Shown here in pieces: positions 48,835 through 58,474 of a DNA stretch of 64,000 nucleotides (positions are counted from its first letter, which is position 1; each line of letters opens with the position of its first letter). The notes under the pieces were generated by a model that ran no database searches, had not been told where the DNA came from, and saw only the letters and a program-made list of their open reading frames with translations. The translations under genes were made by a program, and so were the position numbers. The DNA lies in contig CP170502.1 of NCBI GenBank assembly GCA_047947185.1, forward strand, positions 4,774,001-4,838,000, given 5' to 3'. This stretch comes from JANQJA01 sp047947185 (GTDB lineage: Bacteria; Pseudomonadota; Gammaproteobacteria; Pseudomonadales; Azotimanducaceae).

Positions 48835-50321
48835 CCCGCTTGTCCTGTCAGTAGGGTGGCGGCGCCCCTTGCAAGGCCCGTGGCAAAGTCGGGGAATATG
48901 CCAAAGTAGATGTTGGCAAGCGCGGCAATCCAGGTCACAGACAATAACAGGGGAGGTGCTTCCCTGATGTCTGCACCTGTTTCAACGGGTTCTCCAAAAT
49001 ACAGCGTCTCAATGATGCGCCAGACATAGACGAGCGCCATCAGCGAACTGACAAGAATGATTGCGGCCAGCGCAAGACCAACCGGGCCATAGTCGAACAC
49101 GGCAACAATCAGAAGCCACTTGCTGATGAAACCGGCTGTACCCGGAATTCCAACAAGGCTGAAGCCGGCAATCACAAATGCCGCGGCCGACCAGGGCATC
49201 TTTTTTGCGGCGCCGCGCAACTGACCCACGCGCAGATCGGTAAAATTCATTGCCAGGCATGCAACCGCCAGGAAAAGGGCGCCCTTGGCCAGCGCATGAT
49301 TGAAAATGTGCATGCTGCTGGCAACCAGTCCGCCATAACTCAAAAGGCTGGCACCCAGAATGATGTAGCCAATCTGTGCCACTGATGAGAACGCGAGTAC
49401 TCGTTTCAAGTGGCCTTCGAACATGGCAACGGCGGATGCAACGAGAATCCCGAGGACTGCCAGCACCATCAGGAAAAATGAAAACTGGACGTTCTGTTCG
49501 GGCAGGTTGGGTTCGAACACGCTGAAGTTGAATCGGAGCAGCACATAAATGGCGACCTTGGTGCTGCAGGCGGCCAGGAACACGGTCACCATGTGGGGCG
49601 AAAAGGCGTAGGCATTGGGTAGCCAGACGTGCAGCGGGAAAACAGCAGCCTTGAGGGCAAGGCCAATGGTAATAAAACCGGCTGCGGCCAGTACCGGCGT
49701 CAATGCGCTGACATTGGCAAGACGTTCTGCCATGTCCGCGAGATTCAGTGTCCCCGTCATCATGTAAATCATGCCAACGCCGATCAGGTAGAAGGTGGCG
49801 CCAATCGTGCCGGTGATCAGGTACTTGAATACGGCGGGCAGAGCGCGGCGATCCGGTCCACCCGCGATCAGTACGTAGGAAGCGAGTGACGAGATTTCCA
49901 TGAACACGAAGATGTTAAAAGCATCACCGGCAATCACAATACCAATCAGGCCCGACAGCGCCATTAGCCAGGCGGCATAGAACATCGACTGGCGATGGGG
50001 TTCAATTTCCTGATCAATACTGGGTTTTGCGGCTACCATGGCACCCGCACCGGCGCCGGTCACAACCAGCAAGAGCAACACGCTGAAATGATCAATTGCC
50101 AGCGTGATGCCAAATGGCGCGGCCCAACCACCCATCTCATAGTTGTAGCTGGTACCCTGCTGCACGGCAAGAGCCAGCGTCACTGCAATTGCGAACGTCA
50201 TCAGGCTCACCGCCGCGGCAGCGGCCCAGGCGAGTGTGCGTGGCTGGATGAGTACAATCAGTGGCGCAAACAGCAGTGGCACAATGATCTGCAGGGCGGG
50301 CAAGTGATCGGTAATGGTCAC
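48831..50321 (-). CDS. mnhD: Mrp-type antiporter, MrpD-like subunit (first copy)
   Basis: 496 residues, 14 helices: GDAFNIFVFMEISSLASYVLIA carries the conserved Glu, KAAVFPLHVWLPNAYAFSPHMVTVFLAA the core, LKRVLAFSSVAQIGYIILGA the next helix, and HIFNHALAKGALFLAV the Lys-bearing helix. GTG start. Follows mnhC with only three bases between. Confidence 0.9.
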   Translation of the reverse strand: MTITDHLPALQIIVPLLFAPLIVLIQPRTLAWAAAAAVSLMTFAIAVTLALAVQQGTSYNYEMGGWAAPFGITLAIDHFSVLLLLVVTGAGAGAMVAAKPSIDQEIEPHRQSMFYAAWLMALSGLIGIVIAGDAFNIFVFMEISSLASYVLIAGGPDRRALPAVFKYLITGTIGATFYLIGVGMIYMMTGTLNLADMAERLANVSALTPVLAAAGFITIGLALKAAVFPLHVWLPNAYAFSPHMVTVFLAACSTKVAIYVLLRFNFSVFEPNLPEQNVQFSFFLMVLAVLGILVASAVAMFEGHLKRVLAFSSVAQIGYIILGASLLSYGGLVASSMHIFNHALAKGALFLAVACLAMNFTDLRVGQLRGAAKKMPWSAAAFVIAGFSLVGIPGTAGFISKWLLIVAVFDYGPVGLALAAIILVSSLMALVYVWRIIETLYFGEPVETGADIREAPPLLLSVTWIAALANIYFGIFPDFATGLARGAATLLTGQAG

Positions 50322-50324
50322 AGG

Positions 50325-50684
50325 CTAGTCCGCATCCATGATTTCTTGTTCTTCAATTGTGCCGTAACGTTCGTTGATACGAACGACAATGGACAGGCCA
50401 AGGGCAAGGGTGGAAACGCCAACGACAATCGCCGTGAGAATCAGTACCTGGGGTAGTGGGTTCGAATAGATCTGGTCCACGGCGCCCTGCTTGATAATGG
50501 GGGCGGTGCCGCCTTCAACCTTGTCCATGGTGATGTACATAAGGAACACGGCAGACTGAAAAATAGACAGGCCAATCAGTTTCTTGATGAGGTTTTTTTT
50601 CACGATGATGGCATAAAAGCCAATCATCAGCAGGATGGCGAACACCCAGTAGTTGAACTGGCCAAGTAGCTGCAACAGGTCCAC
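50325..50684 (-). CDS. mnhC: Mrp-type antiporter subunit C (NuoK-like)
   Basis: 119 residues, three membrane helices, with GFYAIIVKKNLIKKLIGLSIFQSAVFLMYI and the C-terminal ILTAIVVGVSTLALGLSIVVRI. The Glu residues common to NuoK are in IVKKN-adjacent and EGG positions. Start overlaps the end of the upstream gene. Confidence 0.92.
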   Translation of the reverse strand: MDLLQLLGQFNYWVFAILLMIGFYAIIVKKNLIKKLIGLSIFQSAVFLMYITMDKVEGGTAPIIKQGAVDQIYSNPLPQVLILTAIVVGVSTLALGLSIVVRINERYGTIEEQEIMDAD

Positions 50685-51661
50685 TAGAGCACCTTCCGGG
50701 CGGCAAACGCATGGAAAATTGACAGCAGTGAGCCGGTAACCGCCATGCCAACCCCGGCTTCAATCAGGATAATGCCAACCTGCTGGCCAATAACCGGATC
50801 TTCTGCCAGTACCGAGTATTCAAGGAAGTTGCCTCCAAGCAACATGCAAACCACGCCAACAAGACCATAGAGGCTGGCGCCAGCAATCGCGAGTCCCAGC
50901 AGCAGCCTGCGTGGCAATGCCCTGAGGGCCGCCTTCTCACCTTCAAGCAAGGCGTAAAGAATTACGCCGGTGGCAATAATTGCGCCCGCCTGGAAACCAC
51001 CACCAGGACCATATTCCCCATGAAACTGGACATAAAGGCCAAACAGGACAATAAAGGGGATGAGGAGCCGGCCGACAATCTGGGGAATCAGGTGGTGCAC
51101 AAGACCCGTTCGTTCTCGCATGGCGTAGGCAGGCCCGGTGCCGTGACGGGCATCAAGAATGAACAGCACACCAATACAGGCGGTCAGCACAACAAATACC
51201 TCCCCCAGCGTATCGTAGCCACGGAAGCTCCCAAGTACCGCCGTGACAACGTTGGGTATCCCGAGCAGTTCGGGCGTTTTCTCCAGGTAGTAAGGCGCAA
51301 CGTGTTGGTGAACAGGTGCATTGGGGTCACCAAGCCTGGGTTTGTCGAAGGTGGCGTAGATCAGCGTCAGTGCCGCTATGGCCACCACTACCAGCCCCAC
51401 CAGTTGTCCCTGGCGAGTGGGCTTTTCCTGCTGGGATGTCAGCGCCAGCGCGCTCAGGAAAATCACAACGGTCACGCCCGCCCCAACGGCCGCCTCGGTC
51501 AGGGCAACGTCCGCGGCATCAAGGACAAAAAAGTTGGCGGCCATAAGCAGGCTGAAAATTGAACTCAGCATCACGGCCACAAACAGGTTTTCCGCACGAA
51601 CGGTGGCCAGCGCAATGATCACCAGCATGGTCAGCAGGAAAAGCGAAAAGATAAGGATCAT
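50684..51661 (-). CDS. mnhB: Mrp-type antiporter, fused MrpA C-terminal domain and subunit B
   Basis: 325 residues. Residues 1-80 match the DUF4040 hydrogenase-B-like domain (ADVALTEAAVGAGVTVVIFL). Residues 140-165 (GSFRGYDTLGEVFVVLTACI) match the MbhE-type piece that normally ends MrpA. Residues 195-325 are MnhB (HGEYGPGGGFQAGAI). The operon has no long MrpA; this protein carries the parts MrpA would lack. Confidence 0.9.
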   Translation of the reverse strand: MILIFSLFLLTMLVIIALATVRAENLFVAVMLSSIFSLLMAANFFVLDAADVALTEAAVGAGVTVVIFLSALALTSQQEKPTRQGQLVGLVVVAIAALTLIYATFDKPRLGDPNAPVHQHVAPYYLEKTPELLGIPNVVTAVLGSFRGYDTLGEVFVVLTACIGVLFILDARHGTGPAYAMRERTGLVHHLIPQIVGRLLIPFIVLFGLYVQFHGEYGPGGGFQAGAIIATGVILYALLEGEKAALRALPRRLLLGLAIAGASLYGLVGVVCMLLGGNFLEYSVLAEDPVIGQQVGIILIEAGVGMAVTGSLLSIFHAFAARKVL

Positions 51662-52005
51662 TTGTCTTTGCCTGTACCGCTTGAGGGTATTGCACCGGGT
51701 GGGGGCATTATTTCAGGACGTAAACCTGATAGCAGGGCAGCGTTGGCGATGGCATAACTGGCCGTTGGTCCGGTAAATAACAGGAAAATCAGGATGGCAA
51801 AAAGTTTTAATGTCACAAGCGTCAGGCCCGCCTGGAGCATCAACCCCACCAGTATCAGGATGGATGCCATGGTGTCGGTCAGGCTGGCAGCATGAATGCG
51901 CGAATAGAAGTCGGGCAGGCGCAGTGTGCCCACACCACCAATCAGCACGCAGGAACTGCCCAGGATCAGCAGGATCCAACTGATGATATCCAGGACAATC
52001 GCCAC
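51658..52005 (-). CDS. mnhG: Mrp-type antiporter subunit G
   Basis: 115 residues, three helices, with the MnhG/PhaG signature TLRLPDFYSRIHAASLTDTMA and LTGPTASYAIANAAL at the C-terminal end. Overlaps mnhB by 4 bases. Confidence 0.93.
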   Translation of the reverse strand: MAIVLDIISWILLILGSSCVLIGGVGTLRLPDFYSRIHAASLTDTMASILILVGLMLQAGLTLVTLKLFAILIFLLFTGPTASYAIANAALLSGLRPEIMPPPGAIPSSGTGKDK

Positions 52006-52305
52006 CTAGTCGACCTCCGTGTCTGCGGCTTCAGTGGTGCGGTTCTGGGAAAACTCCAGCACCGCCAGAATGCCGACCAGGTTGATCAGGGCATATGCGA
52101 GCGCCAGGTCGAGAAAATCCTGTCGATCCAGCAGGAACGCAAGGACAGCAAGCAACAGCGCCGTCTTGGTGCCAAAGACGTTGGCAGCCAGTACGCGATC
52201 ATAGACAGACGGACCCAGCAGGGCTCGGGTTATGGCAAGCACCATGGTGACAAGGATGGCCAGCGATACAACCAGGAACATCTCAGGGCTGCTCCAGTGC
52301 AACAA
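52006..52305 (-). CDS. mnhF: Mrp-type antiporter subunit F
   Basis: 99 residues, three helices, with GPSVYDRVLAANVFGTKTALLL and DLALAYALINLVGILAVLEF, the MnhF pattern. It overlaps mnhE by 23 bases and abuts mnhG. Confidence 0.92.
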   Translation of the reverse strand: MLHWSSPEMFLVVSLAILVTMVLAITRALLGPSVYDRVLAANVFGTKTALLLAVLAFLLDRQDFLDLALAYALINLVGILAVLEFSQNRTTEAADTEVD

Positions 52306-52828
52306 CGCGCTGGTTCATCACGTTCTTTTTCATGTCCGCTGCACCTTTGGACGTCAGGCAGTGAACAACGATGTTGTCCTCAAAAATATCCAGGGTTACC
52401 GTGCCGGGTGTCAGTGTGATGGCGTTGCCCAGGATTACTCTCCCCATTTCGGTCTGGGGTGCACATTTGAGGTTAATGATGGTCGGACTGGCGGGTAGCG
52501 AGGGCGACAGAACAACACGTGCAACCTCTATGCTTGACTTAACAATCTCACCCACCAGCCAGAGCCAGAAACCCGGTAGCCTGGGGAGTAACTTCAGCAG
52601 ATCACGGCTCCTGAAAAACCGCATGCGGGCAGCCAGCCAGACACAGAGGAAACATGAGAATATGCCCAGTCCGATGAGCAATGGCTTGAACATTCCGGAC
52701 CAGATACTCCAGACGACCATCAACACCACAAACAGTGCCACAAGTGCCGCTGGCCCGGCTTTGCCGGCCTGGTGAGCAGGCGACCTTGCAGGAACCTTGT
52801 GATGAAGCGCTAACATCCGTTTTCTCAT
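52283..52828 (-). CDS. mnhE: Mrp-type antiporter subunit E
   Basis: 181 residues. A basic 30-residue N-terminus precedes two helices, then LPGFWLWLVGEIVKSSIEVARVV and the hallmark LGNAITLTPGTVTLDI of MnhE. First gene of the operon mnhE-F-G-B-C-D-D-x-D. A start further in (second Met) is possible. The promoter should lie in 52829-52969, shared divergently with the next gene. Confidence 0.92.
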   Translation of the reverse strand: MRKRMLALHHKVPARSPAHQAGKAGPAALVALFVVLMVVWSIWSGMFKPLLIGLGIFSCFLCVWLAARMRFFRSRDLLKLLPRLPGFWLWLVGEIVKSSIEVARVVLSPSLPASPTIINLKCAPQTEMGRVILGNAITLTPGTVTLDIFEDNIVVHCLTSKGAADMKKNVMNQRVVALEQP

Positions 52829-52969
52829 TAAATGGGGGTAGCTGGCGTCAAGCAGGTTCCGATTGTAACCGAGGCAAGGGCAAAATAAACCTTGTGCGGC
52901 AGCGAAGGGCCGTATAAAGGGGTAACCTGCATCTGTTTGCTGGAGTTCTGAGATGTTCTGGTACTGTCA

Positions 52970-53386
52970 ATGAATTTGCGCCTGACGGTAAGACGTTATT
53001 TTCGATTTATTGTTGTTGCAGCCGTGCTTGCCCTGGTGTCGATGGTGGTACTGGAAATGATCGGCTGGCTGTTTCCCTATAAGGACCCCGTTGTACACGG
53101 CGCCATTGTCACCCTGGTTTACCTCGCGGGTGTGTTCGTCAACTATCACCTGCAAAGACTGTGGGTTTTCCAGATCCGCGCACGGCCGGGATTCGTGCGT
53201 TATGCGCTGTGGATGATCACCAGCGCGATGATTGTTGGCCTGGTGGCAGGCCTGGTATTTGATGTGCTGATGGACAGGGTGCCCACCCTGCCACTTTTAT
53301 CCAGTATCAGCCTGGCCGTCGCCCTGGCGCTTGTGTCACCACTGACGTTTTCCGGCGTTGCCCTGATCATGCGCGGAAAAGTTTAG
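52970..53386 (+). CDS. GtrA-like flippase-type protein
   Basis: 138 residues, four membrane helices, GtrA pattern: RRYFRFIVVAAVLALVSMVV, LAGVFVNYHLQRLWVF (the conserved NY..R..VF), then RYALWMITSAMIVGLVAG. GtrA proteins act in flipping undecaprenyl- or polyprenyl-linked sugars. It is convergent with the two glycosyltransferase genes at 53383-56324, overlapping the nearer by 4 bases, and probably works with them. Confidence 0.85.
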   Translation: MNLRLTVRRYFRFIVVAAVLALVSMVVLEMIGWLFPYKDPVVHGAIVTLVYLAGVFVNYHLQRLWVFQIRARPGFVRYALWMITSAMIVGLVAGLVFDVLMDRVPTLPLLSSISLAVALALVSPLTFSGVALIMRGKV

Positions 53387-55167
53387 AAGGCCGCCTGATT
53401 TCTCTCAACAAGGAAAAGTCGGGTCAGGCCAAGGCGCACTCCCTGGCTGTCATAGTCTGCCGCCATCAGGAGACGGTAACCTGGCGGAAATGTATCTCCC
53501 GCTGCCAGCAGCGCACCGTTGAGTCCGGTGCTGTTAACTTTCCTGGCCCAGTCGGGTTTTACGGGCTGTGTACCGAAAGCACGGACTGCCAGCACGTAGT
53601 CAAATGCGGGCTGGTAGTCACGTGCCGTCTCGGGCGATTCATTCAGCAGCCTGAGTGCGCGGTTACCCAGTTTTGTCTGCGCGTTGCGTGCACCGTACAT
53701 GGCGGTGCCGTAAACGCTGCAACGCGTATGGTAGTGAATGTAATTGGCATTAACGAGGGGAGCCAGCACAATGCCCGGACGCGCTTCACAGAGTTCTGCA
53801 AGGTACTCGTAGATGGGAAGCGTCCGCGCATAAACGTCGTTCCAGCCGGCATAGCGTTCCAGCCAGAGAAAACTGAACGAGGGAATCTGCAGGAGTGCTG
53901 CAGCAGCAACGCTTGCGACCGGTACTGCCCTGTGAGGCCTGTCGCTGTTTTTTTGCCAGTGGTCGAGAAAGCAAAACAGGGGGAGGTACAGGGCAAAGGT
54001 GCCAAAGTGATTAAACCGGTACTGGCCGATAAACAGCAGGAGTCCCGCACTGGCAAAAATGGCGAGGACCACAAAAGCGGCAGTGTTTGCTCGGGCAACT
54101 ACCCGCACGCAGCCCAGCAGGATGACTGGGATGAGCAGGACAAAACCGGAGAACCAGACCAGCGCAGAATCCGCATGTTCGAACAGCGACCGGGTTTCCG
54201 TCACCCTGGAGAGGTAAACCTGGTCCGCGGTGGACAGGTACTGAAACCCCGCGAAAATGTTTGCAGCAATGGGCACGAGCAGTGCGAGACCTGTCCCCAG
54301 GGTGATGAGTGCCCCCCGGGTGGAGCAGGGTAGCCAGGCGAGCAGCGCGAGGCCAATAGCGGTCATTAGTGCGACGTACACCTGGAACCAGGAAAGATAG
54401 GAATAATCGAAATAGCCCTGTTGCAGCGGCAGTGAAAATGCCGCCACCGCAAGCGTCGCCAGTACCAGGCTGATGCCGGTTGACAGCGCCTGCACGGGGG
54501 AGAGGGGCCTGCCGCGCCACCAGGCCCAGGTTGCACAGGCAAGCAGGGGTAACTGCAACAGGAAAAGGGTAATGCTGACGCCGATGGCAAGACCCAGGCA
54601 GATGCCAAGTCCAATTGCCCGCGCCTGGCTGTCTGGCGCTGCAAAAAGACGCAGTGTCAGTAGCAGGCTGAGCAGGACCAGCGTCTGCTCGGCAAAGTTG
54701 TGGTCCACCGCACCCACAGCGTGTACAACCTGGGTTGCCGGGCAGAGGAAAAAGCAGACGACTGTCAGCAGCGTGTACAAAGATCGCATGCCCAGTTGCT
54801 GGCAGATCAGCACCAGTATCGCCGCATTGATAAACGCCCACCAGGGCGGGAGCAGCATCAGCAGGGTGTTGGCAGGCAGGTCGGTAATCCACACGAGTGG
54901 ATGCAGCAGGAGCGCGAGGCCAAGGTCAAAAGGCCAGGGCCAGTGGAAAAATGCGCCGTCCGGTGCAAAACCCCTTGTATCCCACTGGTAGAAGGCTGCC
55001 GTATCGGCAAAGGTTTCAAGAATACGGCTGGCATGCAGAAATGCATCAGTGCCCATGGGCACAAAGGTGCCATTGACCGAAGACCCCGATAGCCAGGCCA
55101 TACCCACGACATACCCCAGGGTGCCGCCAACGAGTGCAATCAGGGTGTTCCGGATTGCAGGGCTCAC
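53383..55167 (-). CDS. GT-C fold glycosyltransferase-like membrane protein
   Basis: 594 residues with about 12 membrane helices and a soluble C-terminal third. An early loop contains TDAFLHASRILETF, and GAVDHNFAEQ lies after helix 4: acidic motifs of the kind seen in lipid-sugar-dependent GT-C enzymes of the STT3/AglB class. The C-terminal YIHYHTRCSVYGTAMYG is unassigned. It starts inside the stop of the GT2 gene (ATGA). Probable transfer of a polyprenyl-linked sugar; acceptor unknown. Confidence 0.75.
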   Translation of the reverse strand: MSPAIRNTLIALVGGTLGYVVGMAWLSGSSVNGTFVPMGTDAFLHASRILETFADTAAFYQWDTRGFAPDGAFFHWPWPFDLGLALLLHPLVWITDLPANTLLMLLPPWWAFINAAILVLICQQLGMRSLYTLLTVVCFFLCPATQVVHAVGAVDHNFAEQTLVLLSLLLTLRLFAAPDSQARAIGLGICLGLAIGVSITLFLLQLPLLACATWAWWRGRPLSPVQALSTGISLVLATLAVAAFSLPLQQGYFDYSYLSWFQVYVALMTAIGLALLAWLPCSTRGALITLGTGLALLVPIAANIFAGFQYLSTADQVYLSRVTETRSLFEHADSALVWFSGFVLLIPVILLGCVRVVARANTAAFVVLAIFASAGLLLFIGQYRFNHFGTFALYLPLFCFLDHWQKNSDRPHRAVPVASVAAAALLQIPSFSFLWLERYAGWNDVYARTLPIYEYLAELCEARPGIVLAPLVNANYIHYHTRCSVYGTAMYGARNAQTKLGNRALRLLNESPETARDYQPAFDYVLAVRAFGTQPVKPDWARKVNSTGLNGALLAAGDTFPPGYRLLMAADYDSQGVRLGLTRLFLVERNQAAF

Positions 55168-56324
55168 GACCGGCTGGCCAGATATAACTGGACTGCTCCC
55201 AGGAACAGGCTGGAGATTGCCAGTTGAACCCCAATGATCAAAAGGGTGACGGCGGGAATGGTCTGGCGCATGGTGACGGTCGGATCAAGGTTGGCAAAGT
55301 CAGCCTGGCCCCATTGCCAGACCGCGTGTGCTGTCCAGGCGAGTCCAGCCAGCGCGGCGAGCAGACCAAACAGCAGGCCACGTTCCAGCGTAAAGTGATC
55401 AACCGCACGTGCCAGTCGGGCGCGTTCCGGCAGTCTGCCAAAACCCGTGCCGATGACCCGGATAAGCACGGCGAACACCACCATCTGCAGGCCAAGGATA
55501 CAGGTGGCTGCCGCGTACAGCAGTGTGTGGATATCAAAGGTTACCGTACCCAGGGTGACCGGGCCGCGCATGAGCCGCAGGGTTGCGACCCCGCCGAACA
55601 GGAAAATGGCAAGACCGGGATACAGAAAGAGCCAGCGCGGGCTGTAAAGCATCAGGAACTGCAGGTGCCGCCAGCCATCCCGAAAACTGCGCAAATGGGG
55701 TGGGCGGTCGCGACCATCAGGTGCCAGGGTGGTTGGTACCTCGCGAATGGCATAACCGGCCAGGGCCGCCTTGACAACCATTTCACTGGCGAATTCCATC
55801 CCCGGGCAGTGTAACCCCAGCGCCATGATGCGGGCACGGTTGAAGCCCCGCAGCCCACAATGAAAATCAGCAATCCTGACACCAAAAAAAAGGCGTCCAA
55901 TGGCGCTCAGGAGTGGATTGCCAAGATAGCGATGCAGTGGTGGCATGGCGCCAGGGGCAATCCCGCCCGAGAAACGGTTGCCGATGACAAGGTCAGCACC
56001 AGCGCGCAGTGATTCCACAAAGGGTGCCAGCGAGGAAAAGTCATAACTGTCGTCCGCATCACCCATGATGACAAACTGTCCGCGGGCGGCATCAATACCG
56101 GCCAGGATGGCCGCGCCATAGCCGGGTTGTACGGCAGGAACAACGCGTGCACCGTGTGCCCTGGCAACATCGGCTGAACTGTCAGTTGAATTGTTGTCAG
56201 CGATAATCACCTCGCCCCTGATGCCAAGGCGCTCGATACAGGCCCGCGCTTTGTCGATGCAGGTACCAAGGGTGCGTTCCTCGTTAAGGCACGGCATGAT
56301 GACCGATAGTTCGATGGCTTCCAT
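55164..56324 (-). CDS. Family 2 glycosyltransferase (polyprenyl-phosphate mannosyltransferase-like)
   Basis: 386 residues. GT2 domain: LSVIMPCLNEERTLGTC, ADNNSTDSS, MGDADDSYDF (metal-binding DxD), FHCGLRGFNR. It is followed by four membrane helices (FLYPGLAIFLFGGVATL onward), the DPM1/GtrB-like plan that loads a sugar onto polyprenyl phosphate. I choose Met 56324 (MEAIELSV) rather than the longer frame to 56372. Coupled to the GT-C gene. Confidence 0.88.
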   Translation of the reverse strand: MEAIELSVIMPCLNEERTLGTCIDKARACIERLGIRGEVIIADNNSTDSSADVARAHGARVVPAVQPGYGAAILAGIDAARGQFVIMGDADDSYDFSSLAPFVESLRAGADLVIGNRFSGGIAPGAMPPLHRYLGNPLLSAIGRLFFGVRIADFHCGLRGFNRARIMALGLHCPGMEFASEMVVKAALAGYAIREVPTTLAPDGRDRPPHLRSFRDGWRHLQFLMLYSPRWLFLYPGLAIFLFGGVATLRLMRGPVTLGTVTFDIHTLLYAAATCILGLQMVVFAVLIRVIGTGFGRLPERARLARAVDHFTLERGLLFGLLAALAGLAWTAHAVWQWGQADFANLDPTVTMRQTIPAVTLLIIGVQLAISSLFLGAVQLYLASRS

Positions 56325-56388
56325 GGAATCAGTCTTGTGGCTGTGGCCCAAGCATAAACCATTGGCCCGCAAGGGTGGACCGGATGTC

Positions 56389-57837
56389 TCAGCGATCTTG
56401 GCGCTGTTTTTGTCCCAGGTCCCGCTGGATCGCGAGGTAGCGTTCGCGGGTCAGCGGGTAGCGCAGCAGCAGGCCAATGGACAGCAGCATGAGGAATGAC
56501 GTGGCCGGCCCGGCAATAACACCCAGATGCCAGATGGTTGCCGGCGGCACACTACCCACACTCGCCTGCCGTGGGAAATCGATCAGATCCAGTGTTGCCC
56601 CGCCGATCAGCAGGCCCAGGGAACCTGTTGCCTTGGCAGTAAACGCCCGGGCTGCAAACAGTAAACCCTCGCGCCTTTCTCCTGTAGTCAGCTCAATCTC
56701 GTCGGCGATGTCAGCCATCATGGAATCTGAGGCCGAGATAAATACCGGGAGCGTCATGGCAAACAGCGCCGTGTTCAACAGCACGATGGCCGTGATCCAC
56801 AGGGTGCCATTGGCAGGAAACCAGTCAAGGTCAAGCAGACGGCACAGCACGGCCCAGGTTGTCGACACAACCAGCACCGCGGTACTGCCCATCAGGATAT
56901 CACGCTTGTCGAACCTGCTCGTGAGCCAGGGTACAAGGTACAGGGTCGGAATCACGGCTGGTGCTGCCAGGACAACAATCATTGCCAGGGTTTCTGTTGT
57001 CAGGCCCCAGAAGTGGAATGCCATAAAAGGTGAAACCACACCTGTCACCGACGAGATCAGGCTGAATACAAAAATGAACAGAAAAAGGGTCCGAAACGCC
57101 CGGTTGGCCAGGGCGTCGACCATCTCCCGGTAGCCGCTGTGCCAGGCTGTTGCCGGACCAGCCTGGGTCTGGCGCAGGCGCGGAATTTCATGGCGGGTCC
57201 CCCAGGCTGAAAGCAGGATGACGAGAATCATCCAGGCGGCGAAGAACAGGGAGAACGGCAGGTAACCTGCCGCATTGAGTGTTCCCGGGTGATAGTCGGG
57301 CGTTGTCGGGAAAAACATCAGGTAGGCGAGTAACGGCACCAGCCCCTCACCGCCCATGCGAGCGAGGGCCGCCATGTTGAACAGGGCGGAGCGGTCCACG
57401 GTGTTGGTGGCCAGTTCAGCGCCAAGAGCAAGGTGGGGTATCTGGTAAAACGTGAGACAGATGCGCACGAGGATTGCGAAAGCCAGCAGCCAGGCAAAAT
57501 TGCCGAGTTCCGTGAGGCCGGCCGGCGGATTGAACAGCATCACAAAGCTGATGCCAAGCGGTATTGCAGACGAAACAATAAAGGGGTGGCGGCGACCAAA
57601 ACGACCTGACGTGCGATCCGAGAGTGAGCCGGCCACGGGATCAGTGGCGGCATCAGCGCAGAGCGCCAGCGCCAGTGCCAGCCCCGTCAGCGTGCCCGAT
57701 ACACCAATCACCTGCTGGTAGTAAAACAAAAGGAAGGTGTGAAAGGCAGCGCTTTGCACGCCCTCGGCATTTTGCCCGATAGCGTAGAACAGTGAAGTGA
57801 GCCTGCGGGGCCTTGTTGACTGCAAGGGGTTCTGCAT
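56389..57837 (-). CDS. MFS transporter, GPH (glycoside-pentoside-hexuronide:cation symporter) type
   Basis: 482 residues, 12 helices. The GPH/MFS_2 signature is early: CADAATDPVAGSLSDRTSGRFGRRHPFI, with the Asp in helix 2 and the basic loop after it. The N-terminus (LFYAIGQNAEGVQSAAFHTFLLFYYQQ) fits the family. Likely sugar or glycoside import by cation symport; substrate unknown. Divergent from the gene at 57926. Confidence 0.87.
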   Translation of the reverse strand: MQNPLQSTRPRRLTSLFYAIGQNAEGVQSAAFHTFLLFYYQQVIGVSGTLTGLALALALCADAATDPVAGSLSDRTSGRFGRRHPFIVSSAIPLGISFVMLFNPPAGLTELGNFAWLLAFAILVRICLTFYQIPHLALGAELATNTVDRSALFNMAALARMGGEGLVPLLAYLMFFPTTPDYHPGTLNAAGYLPFSLFFAAWMILVILLSAWGTRHEIPRLRQTQAGPATAWHSGYREMVDALANRAFRTLFLFIFVFSLISSVTGVVSPFMAFHFWGLTTETLAMIVVLAAPAVIPTLYLVPWLTSRFDKRDILMGSTAVLVVSTTWAVLCRLLDLDWFPANGTLWITAIVLLNTALFAMTLPVFISASDSMMADIADEIELTTGERREGLLFAARAFTAKATGSLGLLIGGATLDLIDFPRQASVGSVPPATIWHLGVIAGPATSFLMLLSIGLLLRYPLTRERYLAIQRDLGQKQRQDR

Positions 57838-57925
57838 GGTTCCAGGGTTGTGGATGGTGGACGAAACAAAGCGCGAGCAGGCATCATACGCAAGACATGA
57901 TACTTACTGAAGTTAGGCAACCAGG

Positions 57926-58393
57926 GTGACGCCAGCCGTTGATGTGGCAAAAGCTGCGGGTGTAGATTTTGAGCTGCACGAATACAAACATGCCGCAGGC
58001 AAGATGCCCTATGGTGCAGAAGCGGCCGAAAAGCTGGGTGTACCTGGCCATATGGTATACAAGACCCTGGTCGTGATGGCTGACACCGGGGAGATGCTGG
58101 TTGGCATTGTGCCGGTGACCACATCACTGTCGCAAAAGGCAATCGCGCGTGCGGCAGGTGTCAGGAAGACAGTCATGGCGGAAGTCTCGCAGGTGGAGCG
58201 CGTGACAGGATTTGTTGCCGGTGGGGTCAGTCCCCTGGGCCAGCGGCGGGTGCTGCGAACGTTCATTGATGATGCTGCCCGGACACTCCCGCGCATGTAT
58301 GTCAGTGCGGGCCGCCGCGGCCTGGAAATCTCCCTGGCGCCGCTGGACCTGGCAGAACTGACGAAGGCGGCATTTGTGCCACTGGCCCAGTAA
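57926..58393 (+). CDS. ybaK: YbaK/EbsC-type aminoacyl-tRNA deacylase
   Basis: 155 residues: VDFELHEYKHAAGKMPYGAEAAEKLG, MVYKTLVVM with the active-site Lys, VTGFVAGGVSPLGQRR and SAGRRGLEISLAPLDL match the Cys-tRNA(Pro) deacylase branch. It removes Cys mischarged on tRNA-Pro. GTG start, with a weak site just upstream. Confidence 0.9.
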   Translation: MTPAVDVAKAAGVDFELHEYKHAAGKMPYGAEAAEKLGVPGHMVYKTLVVMADTGEMLVGIVPVTTSLSQKAIARAAGVRKTVMAEVSQVERVTGFVAGGVSPLGQRRVLRTFIDDAARTLPRMYVSAGRRGLEISLAPLDLAELTKAAFVPLAQ

Positions 58394-58474
58394 CGGCCAG
58401 GGCCCCGGCGTGCGCCCGGTCCGCAACACGTGGTAGATTCCGTTAGCGTTGAAACCTGTGGGAGAGAACTTGTC

